DNA of 56,699 bases, from NCBI GenBank assembly GCA_937924335.1, contig CALDWW010000001.1:1-56699 (forward strand), in the 5' to 3' direction. The translations under genes and the position numbers were made by a program. Below are positions 8,700 to 17,469 of the stretch, piece by piece (within the stretch, counting starts at the first letter, position 1; every line of letters starts with the position of its first letter). Source of the stretch: an uncultured Gammaproteobacteria bacterium. Lineage in GTDB: Bacteria; Pseudomonadota; Gammaproteobacteria; Steroidobacterales; XN24. The notes under the pieces are model-generated. The model saw nothing but the letters and a program-made list of their open reading frames with translations, did not search any database and was not told the origin of the DNA.

Positions 8700-8937
8700 G
8701 CCGTACTAATCCCGGGTGCCCGACCTAGTCTGTGGGCCGTCTGGCCGCGTTCGACCATTTGAAGGCACCCACAGGATCACGAGGATTCCAATCCATCGAG
8801 AGAGACGAGTTGAGCCCCCCTGTTTTGACGGCCCTTCCCAACTGAACGCGACAGAGCGGGCCTCGCGCGGTGTGGCATCCGGTCTGCCGAATCTCCGAAT
8901 TCACCGATGCTGGCTATGGCCACGGCCGGATCGCGGC

Positions 8938-9306
8938 TCAGGCCTCGCCCAGCAACTTTTGCATCTTTTCCAGCAACCGCTTGAAGTTGACGGGCTTGGT
9001 GTCGTAATCGTTACAGCCCGCCTGCAGCGCTTTCTCCTCGTCGCCTTGCATGGCATGGGCGGTCAGCGCGATAACGGGGATGCCATTGAGCGACGAGTTG
9101 GCCTTTATCTGACGGGTCGCCTCCCAGCCATCCATGATCGGCAGACTCAGGTCCATGAGGATGATGTCGGGGCTCTCGGATGTGGCCATATCCACGCCCG
9201 CCTGACCGTCTACGGCGATGGCGACCTCGAAGCCCTTGCGCTGCAAGCGGCGCGAGAGCATATCGCGGTTCATTTCGTTGTCTTCAACCAGCAGTACTTT
9301 GGTCAT
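8938..9306 (-). CDS. Single-domain response regulator (CheY/DivK-like)
   Basis: 122 residues comprising one receiver domain: acidic pocket LLVEDNEMN, phospho-acceptor Asp52 in IILMDLSLP, the conserved threonine in ALTAHAM and lysine in YDTKPV. There is no output domain, so it must act through protein contacts or as a relay intermediate. The frame runs open far upstream of the ATG at 9306, but that part is antisense to the metallopeptidase gene and shows no homology. No kinase is adjacent. The hybrid kinase at 36634-39990 is a possible but unlinked partner. Confidence 0.92.
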   Translation of the reverse strand: MTKVLLVEDNEMNRDMLSRRLQRKGFEVAIAVDGQAGVDMATSESPDIILMDLSLPIMDGWEATRQIKANSSLNGIPVIALTAHAMQGDEEKALQAGCNDYDTKPVNFKRLLEKMQKLLGEA

Positions 9307-9471
9307 CCTGAGGCCCGAAATCCATGCGCATGTCGTCGCGAAAGCGTGATTGTAAACCACTCGAGGCCACATGCCGAGAGGTCGACGATCCAGTTGACGG
9401 TTGCGCGTGCCATGCGTCCGTCGGCATGATGCAAGCTCGGTCCGGTCGGGCCCCTCATGGATGGAGAGAAG

Positions 9472-10317
9472 ATGCGTTGGCGGACAGGCAGGCGTAGCAG
9501 CAATATCGAGGACAGACGCGGGCGCCGCGTCTCGCGCGGAGTCGCGGGGGGCGGGCTTGGCACCGTGGTGATCGTACTGGTCGCTCTGTATTTCGGTGTC
9601 GATCCGGGTGTGCTTATGCAGGGAGTGCCGACTCAATCCTATACAACAGAAACGGCGCCGCCCTCCCCGGAGCAGCAGGAACTGGCGGATTTCGTTTCCG
9701 TCGTGCTCGCCGATACGGAAGACACCTGGAACGCGATCTTCCAGCAGTCCGGCCAACGCTATCAGGAACCGAAACTGGTGCTGTTTACCGGTGCCGTCCA
9801 GTCGGCTTGCGGTTTTGCCCAGTCTGCTATGGGGCCGTTCTACTGCCCTGGTGACCAGAAGGTCTATATCGACCTCAGTTTCTACGACGATCTCAGGACC
9901 CGGCACGGCGCCCCGGGCGACTTCGCCCAGGCCTATGTCATCGCCCACGAGATCGGCCACCACGTCCAGAACCTGACCGGCATCTCCGGCGAGGTTCAGT
10001 CCATGCGCCGCCGGGTCAGCGAGACGGAGTCCAACCAACTCTCGGTGCGGCTGGAATTGCAGGCCGACTGCCTGGCCGGCATCTGGGCCAATCATGCGGA
10101 CCGCTCGCGGCAGATCATCGAGGCCGGCGATGTCGAGGAAGCGCTCAACGCGGCCAGCGCCATCGGTGACGACCGCCTGCAGAAGCAGGCCACTGGCCAT
10201 GTGGTGCCGGAATCGTTCACCCACGGCAGCTCCGCACAGCGGGTGCGGTGGTTCAGGCAGGGCATGACGTCCGGCCGTTTCGACGCCTGTGATACGTTCG
10301 AGGCGGACCGGCTGTAG
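9472..10317 (+). CDS. ypfJ: YpfJ-type neutral zinc metallopeptidase (PF04228)
   Basis: 281 residues. It starts with the family N-terminus MRWRTGRRSSNIEDRRG, then one membrane helix (about residues 27-45), a linker, and the protease domain with His159-Glu160-x-x-His163 in AHEIGHHVQ and the distal LELQADCLAGIWA helix. An SACGFAQSAMGPFYC segment holds two conserved cysteines. The domain should face the periplasm. The ATG at 9472 is chosen because homologues begin with MRW and a GGAGAG lies just upstream; the ATG at 9457 has no such site. Substrate unknown. It diverges from the receiver-domain gene. Confidence 0.92.
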   Translation: MRWRTGRRSSNIEDRRGRRVSRGVAGGGLGTVVIVLVALYFGVDPGVLMQGVPTQSYTTETAPPSPEQQELADFVSVVLADTEDTWNAIFQQSGQRYQEPKLVLFTGAVQSACGFAQSAMGPFYCPGDQKVYIDLSFYDDLRTRHGAPGDFAQAYVIAHEIGHHVQNLTGISGEVQSMRRRVSETESNQLSVRLELQADCLAGIWANHADRSRQIIEAGDVEEALNAASAIGDDRLQKQATGHVVPESFTHGSSAQRVRWFRQGMTSGRFDACDTFEADRL

Positions 10318-10439
10318 GTCAGCGCATCCGCGGCGATGGCGACGGCCTCCTACGAGAGTGATGAGGTGGTCGTTCGGTAGCGGACTCGCGAGACCAACGC
10401 GCAAGTCGGCCACAGACGCACAGCAGTGGCCGGCGTTAC

Positions 10440-11129
10440 CTAGTCCAGGCGGCCCAGGTAGGAAGGCCCGCCGAGCCCCCGCACCTGTTCCAGTATCCAC
10501 GCCGCCCGCTTGTCGACATAGGCAGATTGGTCCCGCGGATCGATGCGTGACGGACTCGGCAGGACCGTGGCGAGTCGTGCCGCCTCCGCGAGACTGATGC
10601 GCTCGGGGGAGCGGCCGTAGTAGTGCTCGGAGGCGGCCTGTGCGCCATACAGGCCCGGGCCGAACTGGGCGATGTTGAGATAGACCTCCAGTATCCGGCG
10701 CTTGCTCCAGGCGGCCTCGATCAACAGCGTCAGCCATGCCTCGATCCCCTTGCGAATCCAGTTCCGACCCGGCCACAGGTAGAGATTCTTGGCCACCTGC
10801 TGGCTGATCGTCGAGGCGCCGCGACTGGCCCCTCCCGCCAGCGCGTCCTGCATGGATGTCAGGTCGAATCCATGGTGGACGGGAAACTTCTGATCTTCGC
10901 TGGCGACCACGGCAATGGGAATCGACGCGCCCATATCCGGCCAGTCGATCCAGCGTTGCTGGATGTCCACACCCGCCAGGCGATCCCGCAACATGAACGC
11001 GCTGGTCGGTGGGTCGATCCAGCGCAACGGGACGACCAGTGCGAGGGAAACGAGCACGACGACAGCCGCTGCCAGCAGGAGCCAGCGGCGCACTCGGTTT
11101 GTCGGCTTCTTCCTGCGTGCCCTGGCCAA
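10440..11129 (-). CDS. mtgA: Monofunctional peptidoglycan transglycosylase MtgA
   Basis: 229 residues with one N-terminal membrane anchor (about 15-36) and a GT51 domain. Motif 1 carries the catalytic glutamate Glu78 in ASEDQKF followed by HHGFD, motif 2 is GASTISQQVAKNL, motif 3 is RKGIEAWLTLLIE, and motif 4 is ILEVYLNIAQFGPGLYG. No transpeptidase domain follows, so this is the monofunctional glycan polymerase acting on lipid II at the outer face of the inner membrane. Length matches MtgA. It is monocistronic on the minus strand, downstream of the alcohol dehydrogenase gene by about 60 bp. Confidence 0.95.
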   Translation of the reverse strand: MARARRKKPTNRVRRWLLLAAAVVVLVSLALVVPLRWIDPPTSAFMLRDRLAGVDIQQRWIDWPDMGASIPIAVVASEDQKFPVHHGFDLTSMQDALAGGASRGASTISQQVAKNLYLWPGRNWIRKGIEAWLTLLIEAAWSKRRILEVYLNIAQFGPGLYGAQAASEHYYGRSPERISLAEAARLATVLPSPSRIDPRDQSAYVDKRAAWILEQVRGLGGPSYLGRLD

Positions 11130-11187
11130 CGGATCGATACTCCCGACTTACGACGCGCCGCTTTGTCTGACTCCGTCTCGTCGACTT

Positions 11188-12195
11188 CTAGACGTCCAGG
11201 ACGATGCGGAAGCGGGCTTTACCTGCGCGCAGGTGGTCGAAGGCCTCGTTCACCTGGCTGAGAGGGAAGTGCTCGGTCGTCGGCTTGATACCGTGGCGTG
11301 CCGCGAACTCCAGCATCTTGCGGATCGTCGCGGGGCTGCCGACCGGCGAGCCCGACACGGAATGCTGGCCGAAGAGCATCGGGATCGACTGCAGGTCGAG
11401 CGGCTCGAGCAACGCGCCCAAAACATGCAGCCGACCGCGTGGTTTCAGCGTCGTCATGAAGACATTCCAGTCCAGTTTCACGTTGACGGTGGAGAGCAGC
11501 AGATCGAAGCGACCCGCCGCCGCCGCGACCTCGTCCTCATTGCGGGAGACGATCGTGTCGTGGGCGCCGAGTTCCAGGGCTTCTTCGCGCTTCGAGTCCC
11601 TTGAGGTGACGGCGGTGACGTGGCAGCCCCAGGCGCGTGCGAACTGCACCGCAAGGTGGCCCAGGCCGCCGATGCCGATGACGCCTACATGCGCCGTGGG
11701 CGGCACATCGAACTGCACGAGTGGATTGAATACCGTGATGCCGGCGCACAACAACGGCCCCGCCGCCCCCGGATCCAGGCCTTCCGGCAGTTTCATGACG
11801 CTGGCGTCCTGGGCGCGGACCCGGTCGGCGAATCCGCCATGACGCGCGACGATCGTCATACCGGCAGTGCCGCACATATTGTGGTCACCGCCCATGCACT
11901 GGTCGCAGGTCATACAGTAGCCAGAATGCCAGCCGAGGCCCACCCGGTCACCGACCGCCAGGTCACGTACCCGCTCTCCGACAGCCGTAACCGTGCCTAC
12001 AACCTCGTGTCCCGGGACGAACGGGTAAGTGGTCATGCCCCATGCGTTCTCGAGCATGCTGAGATCACTGTGACAGATACCACAGTGCTCGACCGCAATG
12101 TCGACGTCATGGGCATCGAGTTCGCCAAGCTTATACTCGAAGGCTGCTAGCTGGCCGTCTTTCTCATTGGCGGCATAGGCATGTACGGTCGTCAT
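11188..12195 (-). CDS. Zinc-dependent NAD(P) alcohol dehydrogenase (CAD / YahK subgroup)
   Basis: 335 residues of the medium-chain dehydrogenase family. The catalytic zinc region is CGICHSD (Cys38-Asp44) plus GHEVVG (His63), and the structural zinc ligands are Cys94, Cys97, Cys100 and Cys108. The nucleotide-binding motif is [14 protein letters not shown] around residue 165. It resembles cinnamyl-alcohol-type aldehyde reductases such as YahK, which are NADPH-dependent. The start is placed at the ATG at 12195 with AGGAG 9 nt upstream; the in-frame ATG at 12204 is too close to that site. It is divergent from zntB across about 340 bp. Confidence 0.93.
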   Translation of the reverse strand: MTTVHAYAANEKDGQLAAFEYKLGELDAHDVDIAVEHCGICHSDLSMLENAWGMTTYPFVPGHEVVGTVTAVGERVRDLAVGDRVGLGWHSGYCMTCDQCMGGDHNMCGTAGMTIVARHGGFADRVRAQDASVMKLPEGLDPGAAGPLLCAGITVFNPLVQFDVPPTAHVGVIGIGGLGHLAVQFARAWGCHVTAVTSRDSKREEALELGAHDTIVSRNEDEVAAAAGRFDLLLSTVNVKLDWNVFMTTLKPRGRLHVLGALLEPLDLQSIPMLFGQHSVSGSPVGSPATIRKMLEFAARHGIKPTTEHFPLSQVNEAFDHLRAGKARFRIVLDV

Positions 12196-12471
12196 CGCTG
12201 GCATCTCCTGTGCATTCCGGACTCGAACATCGAGGCTGCGCATGATCGCACACGGTGGTGATGGGGCGACAGATCGCAGCCGACCACCATTGCCTGTCTT
12301 ATTCTCCGAACATGGTCAAGGAAAGCAACCGGTCAGCATCTGGCCCCGTGAGCAGTTGCGAATTCGTATTTGCAGCATGCGGTCAGTGCCGTTCGCCGAC
12401 GGCGATAGCCGCGCTGTCGGTCCGCTCTGTTCCCTGTTGCGGTTTTACCCATGGTCAGAGATCAGGACTAA

Positions 12472-12477
12472 TATAAT
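12472..12477 (+). promoter_or_regulatory. Candidate -10 box for zntB
   Basis: A perfect TATAAT lies 62 bp before the zntB start in the 343-bp interval (12196-12538) between the divergent dehydrogenase and zntB genes. No convincing -35 hexamer is found 16-18 bp upstream, so an activator or alternative contact may be needed. Apart from this I see no gene or repeat in the interval. Confidence 0.4.
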
Positions 12478-12538
12478 CACGTCGGGAGCGGCACCGAAGT
12501 ACATTGCCGCTGACCTTGCGTTTGGAGAGCGATATCAA

Positions 12539-13504
12539 ATGAGCGAGTCCCTTATCCACGCCCGGGTCTTCGGGTCATCGGGTCGTCCGCGATCGCTGAG
12601 CAAGGACGAAGTTCGCGCATGGCAGCCCGGGCAGGGTTTGCTGTGGGCCCATCTGGACGCGCGTCACGAGGATACGAAGGAATGGCTCAAGACTACGACC
12701 GACCTTCCTAAGGTCGTGGTATCCGCATTGCTTGCGGAGGAGACGCGGCCGCGGAGCTACGCGATCGGGGACGGGCTGCTGCTCGTGCTGCGCGGCGTCA
12801 ACCTCAATCCCGGCGCCAATCCCGAGGACATGGTCTCGATCCGGCTCTGGGTCGATCAGCATCGTGTCGTAAGTACCTGCCGACGTCATCTACTCTCGGT
12901 TGGGGATGTGGTGACCTCTCATAGTGAAAAGCCGATTGAAAGCACAGGCGATCTGCTGGTCCGACTGACCGACAGGCTCACGGAACGTATGAGTGACGTG
13001 ATCGACGATCTGGACGAGGTCGTGGCGAAACTCGAGGCCACGGTTCTGGACGAGCCCGATGTCTCCATGCGATCTGCGCTCGCCGATCTGCGCCGCGACG
13101 CCATTGCGTTGCGGCGTTACCTGGGCCCCCAGCGAGAAGCCCTGGGACGCCTGCAGGGAGAAGCCCTGCCCTGGCTCGTCGATTTCGATCGCCTGCGGCT
13201 GCGGGAAGTCCACGACCGTGTCACCCGTCATGTCGAGGATCTGGATGCGATCAGGGAAAGAGCGGTGGTGATCCAGGAAGAGCTCAACAACTATCTGACG
13301 GATCAGGTCAACAAGCGCATGTATGTGTTGTCCGTTGTCGCCGCTCTGTTCCTGCCGCTGGGATTCCTGACCGGACTGCTGGGCGTAAACGTGGGCGGAA
13401 TTCCCGGCGCAGACAGTCCTTACGGCTTCGCCGTGTTTGGCCTGATACTCGTGGTGCTGGTTGCATTCCAGCTGTGGTACTTCATCAGGCGGCATTGGTT
13501 CTAG
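12539..13504 (+). CDS. zntB: ZntB/CorA-family zinc transporter
   Basis: 321 residues with the two-part layout of the CorA superfamily: a cytoplasmic N-terminal domain (about 1-260) rich in long helices (NLNPGANPEDMVSIRLW, then the DLLVRLTDRLTERMSDVIDDLDE helix), and two C-terminal membrane helices. The first helix ends in GLLGVNVGGIPG, the GxN pore signature in the form typical of ZntB rather than CorA (GMN). Likely role is proton-coupled zinc transport across the inner membrane. The ATG at 12539 has a GGAGAG about 9 nt upstream. The frame is open further upstream but without similarity. Confidence 0.93.
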   Translation: MSESLIHARVFGSSGRPRSLSKDEVRAWQPGQGLLWAHLDARHEDTKEWLKTTTDLPKVVVSALLAEETRPRSYAIGDGLLLVLRGVNLNPGANPEDMVSIRLWVDQHRVVSTCRRHLLSVGDVVTSHSEKPIESTGDLLVRLTDRLTERMSDVIDDLDEVVAKLEATVLDEPDVSMRSALADLRRDAIALRRYLGPQREALGRLQGEALPWLVDFDRLRLREVHDRVTRHVEDLDAIRERAVVIQEELNNYLTDQVNKRMYVLSVVAALFLPLGFLTGLLGVNVGGIPGADSPYGFAVFGLILVVLVAFQLWYFIRRHWF

Positions 13505-13542
13505 GCGCGACCGATGTTGCATGATAGCCTGCTATTGATATC

Positions 13543-13560
13543 CAAGATTCCTGAATCTTG
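13543..13560. repeat. 18-bp palindrome between zntB and gltS
   Basis: A perfect inverted repeat CAAGATTC-CT-GAATCTTG lies 38 bp after the zntB stop. The two-base centre makes a hairpin loop unlikely, and no T-run follows, so it looks more like a protein-binding site than a terminator. It is 100 bp before the gltS start and could be an operator for that gene. Confidence 0.35.
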
Positions 13561-13602
13561 TCGCTTCCCATTTCCTGCTGCGCTCGCCTGCCCAGCGACA
13601 TG

Positions 13603-13630
13603 CCTCGCCGGTGCGGGGGGATGTTTTTTT
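13603..13630 (+). terminator. Rho-independent terminator or attenuator between zntB and gltS
   Basis: A 6-bp GC-rich stem (CCTCGC / GCGGGG with one G-T pair) with a CGGT loop at 13603-13618 is followed within 5 nt by seven T residues (13624-13630). It suits termination of the zntB transcript, about 100 bp after its stop. Because it lies only 30 bp before gltS, it might also act as an attenuator of that gene. Confidence 0.45.
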
Positions 13631-13659
13631 ATTACCGCCACCCGAATCGAGGCTTCTAA

Positions 13660-14883
13660 GTGGAACTGCTAGACGGCATCCTGCGGATAGACGAATTCTT
13701 GACGGTAACGCTTGGCATCGTCGTGCTGTTTGTGGGCAAGCGGCTCAACAAAGCGGTCCCGTTCCTGCGGGAGTTCAGCATCCCCGAACCGGTGACCGGC
13801 GGCCTGCTTTTCTCGGTGCTGTTTGCGATCGTCTACGCGGTGACTGACGTGGCCGTGGAGTTCATGCTCGGTGCCCGGGACGTGCTGCTGGTTTACTTCT
13901 TCACCACCATCGGTATCAATGCGAGCATCAAGGATCTGCTGTCCGGCGGCAAGCCGCTGGTGATTCTTCTGACCATCACTATCGCCTACATGGTCCTACA
14001 GAATCTGACCGCAGTGACCGTGGCCGGATTCTTCGATGGCCCCGCCGTGGCGGGGCTGCTCGGCGGCACCGTATCTCTGATCGGCGGTCACGGCACGGCC
14101 ATCGCCTGGGCGCCCCGGTTTGCGGAAGATCTGGGCATCGTGAATGCTATGGAAATCGGCATCGCCTGTGCGACCTTCGGTCTGATCCTCGCAAGCCTGA
14201 TGGGAGGGCCGATCGCCAAGTTTCTCATCACCCGTCACAAGCTCACGCCGGACAAAACACAAGCCCAGGATATCGGCGTCTCTGATGAGAGCGCCACGGC
14301 AGGCATTGACGCCCATGACTTTCTCGACGCCGTCCTCGCCATCCATATCTGCGCCATCTTCGGGCTGTTGCTGAACGAAGGCCTGGCGGAACTGGGACTG
14401 AAGCTGCCCCTCTTTGTCACCTGCCTGTTCGCCGGCATCCTCATCACCAACCTGATCCCGGACAACTTCCCGCGCATCTCCGGCACGCGCTGGCCCAGCC
14501 GCACGCCGTCCATCGCCCTGATCGCTGAAGTCGCGCTGGGTACGTTCCTGGCCATGTCCCTGATGAGCATGCAGTTGTGGACCCTGATCGATCTGGCCGG
14601 GCCGATCCTCACCGTGCTGACGATCCAGTTCCTGATCGCCGTATCCATCAACCTGTTCATCGTCTTTCCGGCCATGGGCCGGACCTACGATGCCGCCGTC
14701 GTATGCGCCGGGTTCGGCGGGATTTCCCTGGGTTCGACACCTACGGCCATGGCGAACATGTCTGCAGTCGCGCAGCGCTACGGAGCCTCGCACATGGCCT
14801 TCATCATCGTGCCATTGGTGTGCGCGTTCTTCATCGACCTGGTCAACGCACTGCTGATCCCGTTCTTCCTGGCTAACTTCTAG
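13660..14883 (+). CDS. gltS: Sodium/glutamate symporter GltS
   Basis: 407 residues, strongly hydrophobic with about ten helices in two repeats. Recognisable GltS landmarks are FSIPEPVTGGL near the N-terminus, the FFTTIGINASIKDL loop, GGTVSLIGGHGTAIAWAP (first pore-loop signature) and the second-half equivalent VCAGFGGISLGSTPTAMANMSAV. It imports glutamate with sodium across the inner membrane. The start is a GTG at 13660 with a GAGG about 8 nt upstream. It is a single gene; a palindrome and a terminator-like hairpin lie in its leader. Confidence 0.95.
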   Translation: MELLDGILRIDEFLTVTLGIVVLFVGKRLNKAVPFLREFSIPEPVTGGLLFSVLFAIVYAVTDVAVEFMLGARDVLLVYFFTTIGINASIKDLLSGGKPLVILLTITIAYMVLQNLTAVTVAGFFDGPAVAGLLGGTVSLIGGHGTAIAWAPRFAEDLGIVNAMEIGIACATFGLILASLMGGPIAKFLITRHKLTPDKTQAQDIGVSDESATAGIDAHDFLDAVLAIHICAIFGLLLNEGLAELGLKLPLFVTCLFAGILITNLIPDNFPRISGTRWPSRTPSIALIAEVALGTFLAMSLMSMQLWTLIDLAGPILTVLTIQFLIAVSINLFIVFPAMGRTYDAAVVCAGFGGISLGSTPTAMANMSAVAQRYGASHMAFIIVPLVCAFFIDLVNALLIPFFLANF

Positions 14884-14951
14884 ACCCGGACGACAGGGAA
14901 ACGATGCCCTGACCCATGGCCATCGTCACCTGGGCGCGAACCGCTGTCCGC

Positions 14952-16583
14952 TCAGAACCGATACTTGGTTGCAAACTGGACCTGCGACGCATCGCCGCTC
15001 TCCCCGTTCTTGTTGGTCCGTTCTCCCCAGATAAGCTCTGCCGCGACATCGACCCGCGGTGTCGGTGACCAGAACAGGTTGGTACTGGCCCGGATAGTGC
15101 GCTCATAGGCGTCGTCCGGCTGAAAGTCGTGGTTGTCGATCCTCACGCCGCTGAATATGAAGTTCGAGCGCAAGGTATCGTTCCACCAGTGCTGATAGGC
15201 GGCGAACCCGGCGATGATGGGCAGGGTCTTGATATCCGATCCGTCCGGCTTGAAGACACCGTCCTGCCCGCCGATGCTGTTGGGATCATTGACGTATCGT
15301 CCGATGCCGTCGCCTACGATGAACTGGAACTTGATATTGTCTCTCTCATCGAGCCAACCGGCCTTGAACGCCCCGCTGGTACTCAATCCCCAGCCGGTTT
15401 CGTCCCGAACCGGCAACTGCGAACTCTGCGAGTATTGGGCCCGGACCTGGTGAGCCACGAATGCCGTCTTGACGTGCCAGCGCCGGAACCAGGTGCGGCG
15501 GATACTGGCGACGAAGTCGGGCAGATCCGATACGCCGTTCGAGAGGATTTCGCCGCCAAAGTTCGGATTGAACCCGCCGTCGTCATCGTCCGGGCTGCCG
15601 GTCAGATCGATCTCCGACACCTTGGACGTGGGGTCCTCCAGCGCGACTTGCAGGTTCCAATCCCGACCAATTCTGGGGAACCAACGGATCTGGGTCTGCC
15701 TGAGGATGGTCCGCCCGTTGATGCCTTCGAAATCGATCTCCTCGGGACCGGCAAGCGGATCGAAGAACGTGGACCAGGTCTTGCCGGTGAGAATGTTCTT
15801 GTACTGACCGTAGGCATGGCGCAGACGAAACGTGTCTCCGGAACTGGCGAAATCCGCCTCGATGAATCCGCGTAGATCTCCGACACCGGTGGTCTCGCGC
15901 ATCTCGAGATTCAGGCGCGACTGGTTGGCAGTGAGGCTCGTCTCTTCCTCGACTCCTGTCTCTGATGCGCCGACAGGGATGGATCCGACAATGAACCTGT
16001 CGGTGGTCGCCAATGGGTCGAAACTCTTGACCAAGGTGCCCTTGACGAAACCGCCGATCTTCATGGCGGTGTTGGTCCCCGGGATACGTAGCGAGCCCGG
16101 GAAACTCTCCTCACCCATGGCTTCGACCGGGTCTTCCGGGATCGCAGCCAGCTTCTCCTGCAGGTTCTCGAGTTTCTCCTTCAGTTCAATCTCCTGTGGG
16201 GTCAACTTCGGTTCTTCGTCCCTCTCTATGGCCAGCTGGTCAAGCCGCGTCTGCACGCCTTGCAGCAACGTCGTCTGGGCGGTCAGCTGCTCCTGCTGCC
16301 GTGTGATCTGCGACTGCTGTCTCTGAATCTGGGCATCCTGCTGATCGATCATCTTCCGCTGGCTTTGGAGTAGCTGGCGCAGTTCTGCGATAGACGCGCC
16401 GGATGCGGCAGGTTCTGACGCGGTGTCGGCCGCCTCGGACCCGGTTGTTTCGGGCTGAGCCTTTGCAGGCTCTGTCGTGGTCGCCTGGAACGGATCTTGC
16501 GCCACCGCGAGCGGAGTGCAAAACACAGCCGCCAAGGCGACGCAGAGGAACGAAAATGAGTTGATTCGATTTTTAGTCTTCAT
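14952..16583 (-). CDS. DcaP-like trimeric outer-membrane porin
   Basis: 543 residues. A signal peptide (about 1-29, ending AVAQ) is followed by a Pro/Ala/Glu-rich linker, a heptad-rich coiled coil (about 60-115, many Gln and Arg) and then a beta-barrel beginning at a SLRIPGTNTAMKIGGFVKG segment. The protein ends in a terminal phenylalanine (TKYRF), the outer-membrane insertion signal. The coiled coil plus barrel is the DcaP-family architecture known for uptake of small acids and other nutrients. The coding frame is open 75 codons upstream, but the signal peptide fixes the start at the ATG at 16583. It diverges from the metal-ABC operon and converges with gltS. Confidence 0.88.
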   Translation of the reverse strand: MKTKNRINSFSFLCVALAAVFCTPLAVAQDPFQATTTEPAKAQPETTGSEAADTASEPAASGASIAELRQLLQSQRKMIDQQDAQIQRQQSQITRQQEQLTAQTTLLQGVQTRLDQLAIERDEEPKLTPQEIELKEKLENLQEKLAAIPEDPVEAMGEESFPGSLRIPGTNTAMKIGGFVKGTLVKSFDPLATTDRFIVGSIPVGASETGVEEETSLTANQSRLNLEMRETTGVGDLRGFIEADFASSGDTFRLRHAYGQYKNILTGKTWSTFFDPLAGPEEIDFEGINGRTILRQTQIRWFPRIGRDWNLQVALEDPTSKVSEIDLTGSPDDDDGGFNPNFGGEILSNGVSDLPDFVASIRRTWFRRWHVKTAFVAHQVRAQYSQSSQLPVRDETGWGLSTSGAFKAGWLDERDNIKFQFIVGDGIGRYVNDPNSIGGQDGVFKPDGSDIKTLPIIAGFAAYQHWWNDTLRSNFIFSGVRIDNHDFQPDDAYERTIRASTNLFWSPTPRVDVAAELIWGERTNKNGESGDASQVQFATKYRF

Positions 16584-16800
16584 CGGTCTTGTTCCCGGAT
16601 CGGTGATAGGGATCGACAGGCCCCAACCTGCCGCCGTATTGAGCCATGTCAAGGATAAAGGAGACGAAGGACGAACAGGTGGTATCGGCGGGATCAGGGG
16701 GGTGTGCAGGTTCCAGCTGCCGCCGGCAAACACGTTCCCTGGCTCGCGCTTGTTGGGCGTAGACGAGTAGAATCCCGCCAAAAGCCCCGGACCTGCCTCA

Positions 16801-17469
16801 TTGATCAAGCTCCGAAATCTGGACTTTCGCTACCCGGGCGGGGTCTTCCACCTCCGCGTCCCCGCCCTCGACGTGCGCGAGAGGGAGCGGGTGGCGATCG
16901 TGGGGGCCAGCGGCTCTGGCAAGACCACGATGCTGAACCTGTTGGCCGGCATCATCCTGCCCACCGAGGGCGCGATCGAGGTGGCCGCGCACAGGCTATC
17001 GACCTTGTCGGACAGCGACCGGCGCACCTTCCGGATCAGCCGCATCGGCCTGATCTTCCAGGCCTTCGAACTGCTTGAGTACCTGACCGTCCGCGACAAT
17101 CTTCTGCTGCCCTACCGGATCAGTCCGGCGCTCGAGGAGAGTAGCGACACGCGTGCGCAGCTCGAACGTCTCGCCGCGGAGACGGGCATAACCGACCGAC
17201 TCGAGAGGCGTCCGGACGAACTCTCCCAGGGAGAACGCCAGCGCGCCGCTATCTGTCGCGCACTGATCACTGCGCCCCAGTTGATCCTCGCCGACGAGCC
17301 CACGGGCAATCTCGATCCGGACAACAAGCGGCGAGTGCTGGATCTGTTGCTGGCCCAGGTAGCCGGTCACGGTGCGACGCTGGTCATGGTGACCCACGAC
17401 CATGATCTGCTGGACCCCTTCGACCGCGTCATCGACATGCGTGACTTTCATGGCGGAGAGTCTCCATGA
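16801..17469 (+). CDS. ABC transporter ATP-binding protein (MacB/LolD type)
   Basis: 222 residues with a complete nucleotide-binding domain: Walker A GASGSGKTT (residues 35-43, Lys41), Q-loop in IGLIFQAFELLEYLTV, signature LSQGERQR, Walker B LILADEPTGNLD and the switch histidine in MVTHDHDL. The sequence pattern is that of the LolD/MacB/FtsE group, which drives mechanical work by FtsX-type permeases. The start is a TTG at 16801. Its stop overlaps the next gene by 4 nt (ATGA), so the pair is translationally coupled. It heads a four-gene operon running to 21323. Confidence 0.93.
   Translation: MIKLRNLDFRYPGGVFHLRVPALDVRERERVAIVGASGSGKTTMLNLLAGIILPTEGAIEVAAHRLSTLSDSDRRTFRISRIGLIFQAFELLEYLTVRDNLLLPYRISPALEESSDTRAQLERLAAETGITDRLERRPDELSQGERQRAAICRALITAPQLILADEPTGNLDPDNKRRVLDLLLAQVAGHGATLVMVTHDHDLLDPFDRVIDMRDFHGGESP

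Noticed and set aside
9307..10776. N-terminal extension of the response regulator frame over nearly 1.5 kb
   Set aside because: It is antisense to the YpfJ-type metallopeptidase; the receiver domain begins exactly at the internal ATG at 9306.
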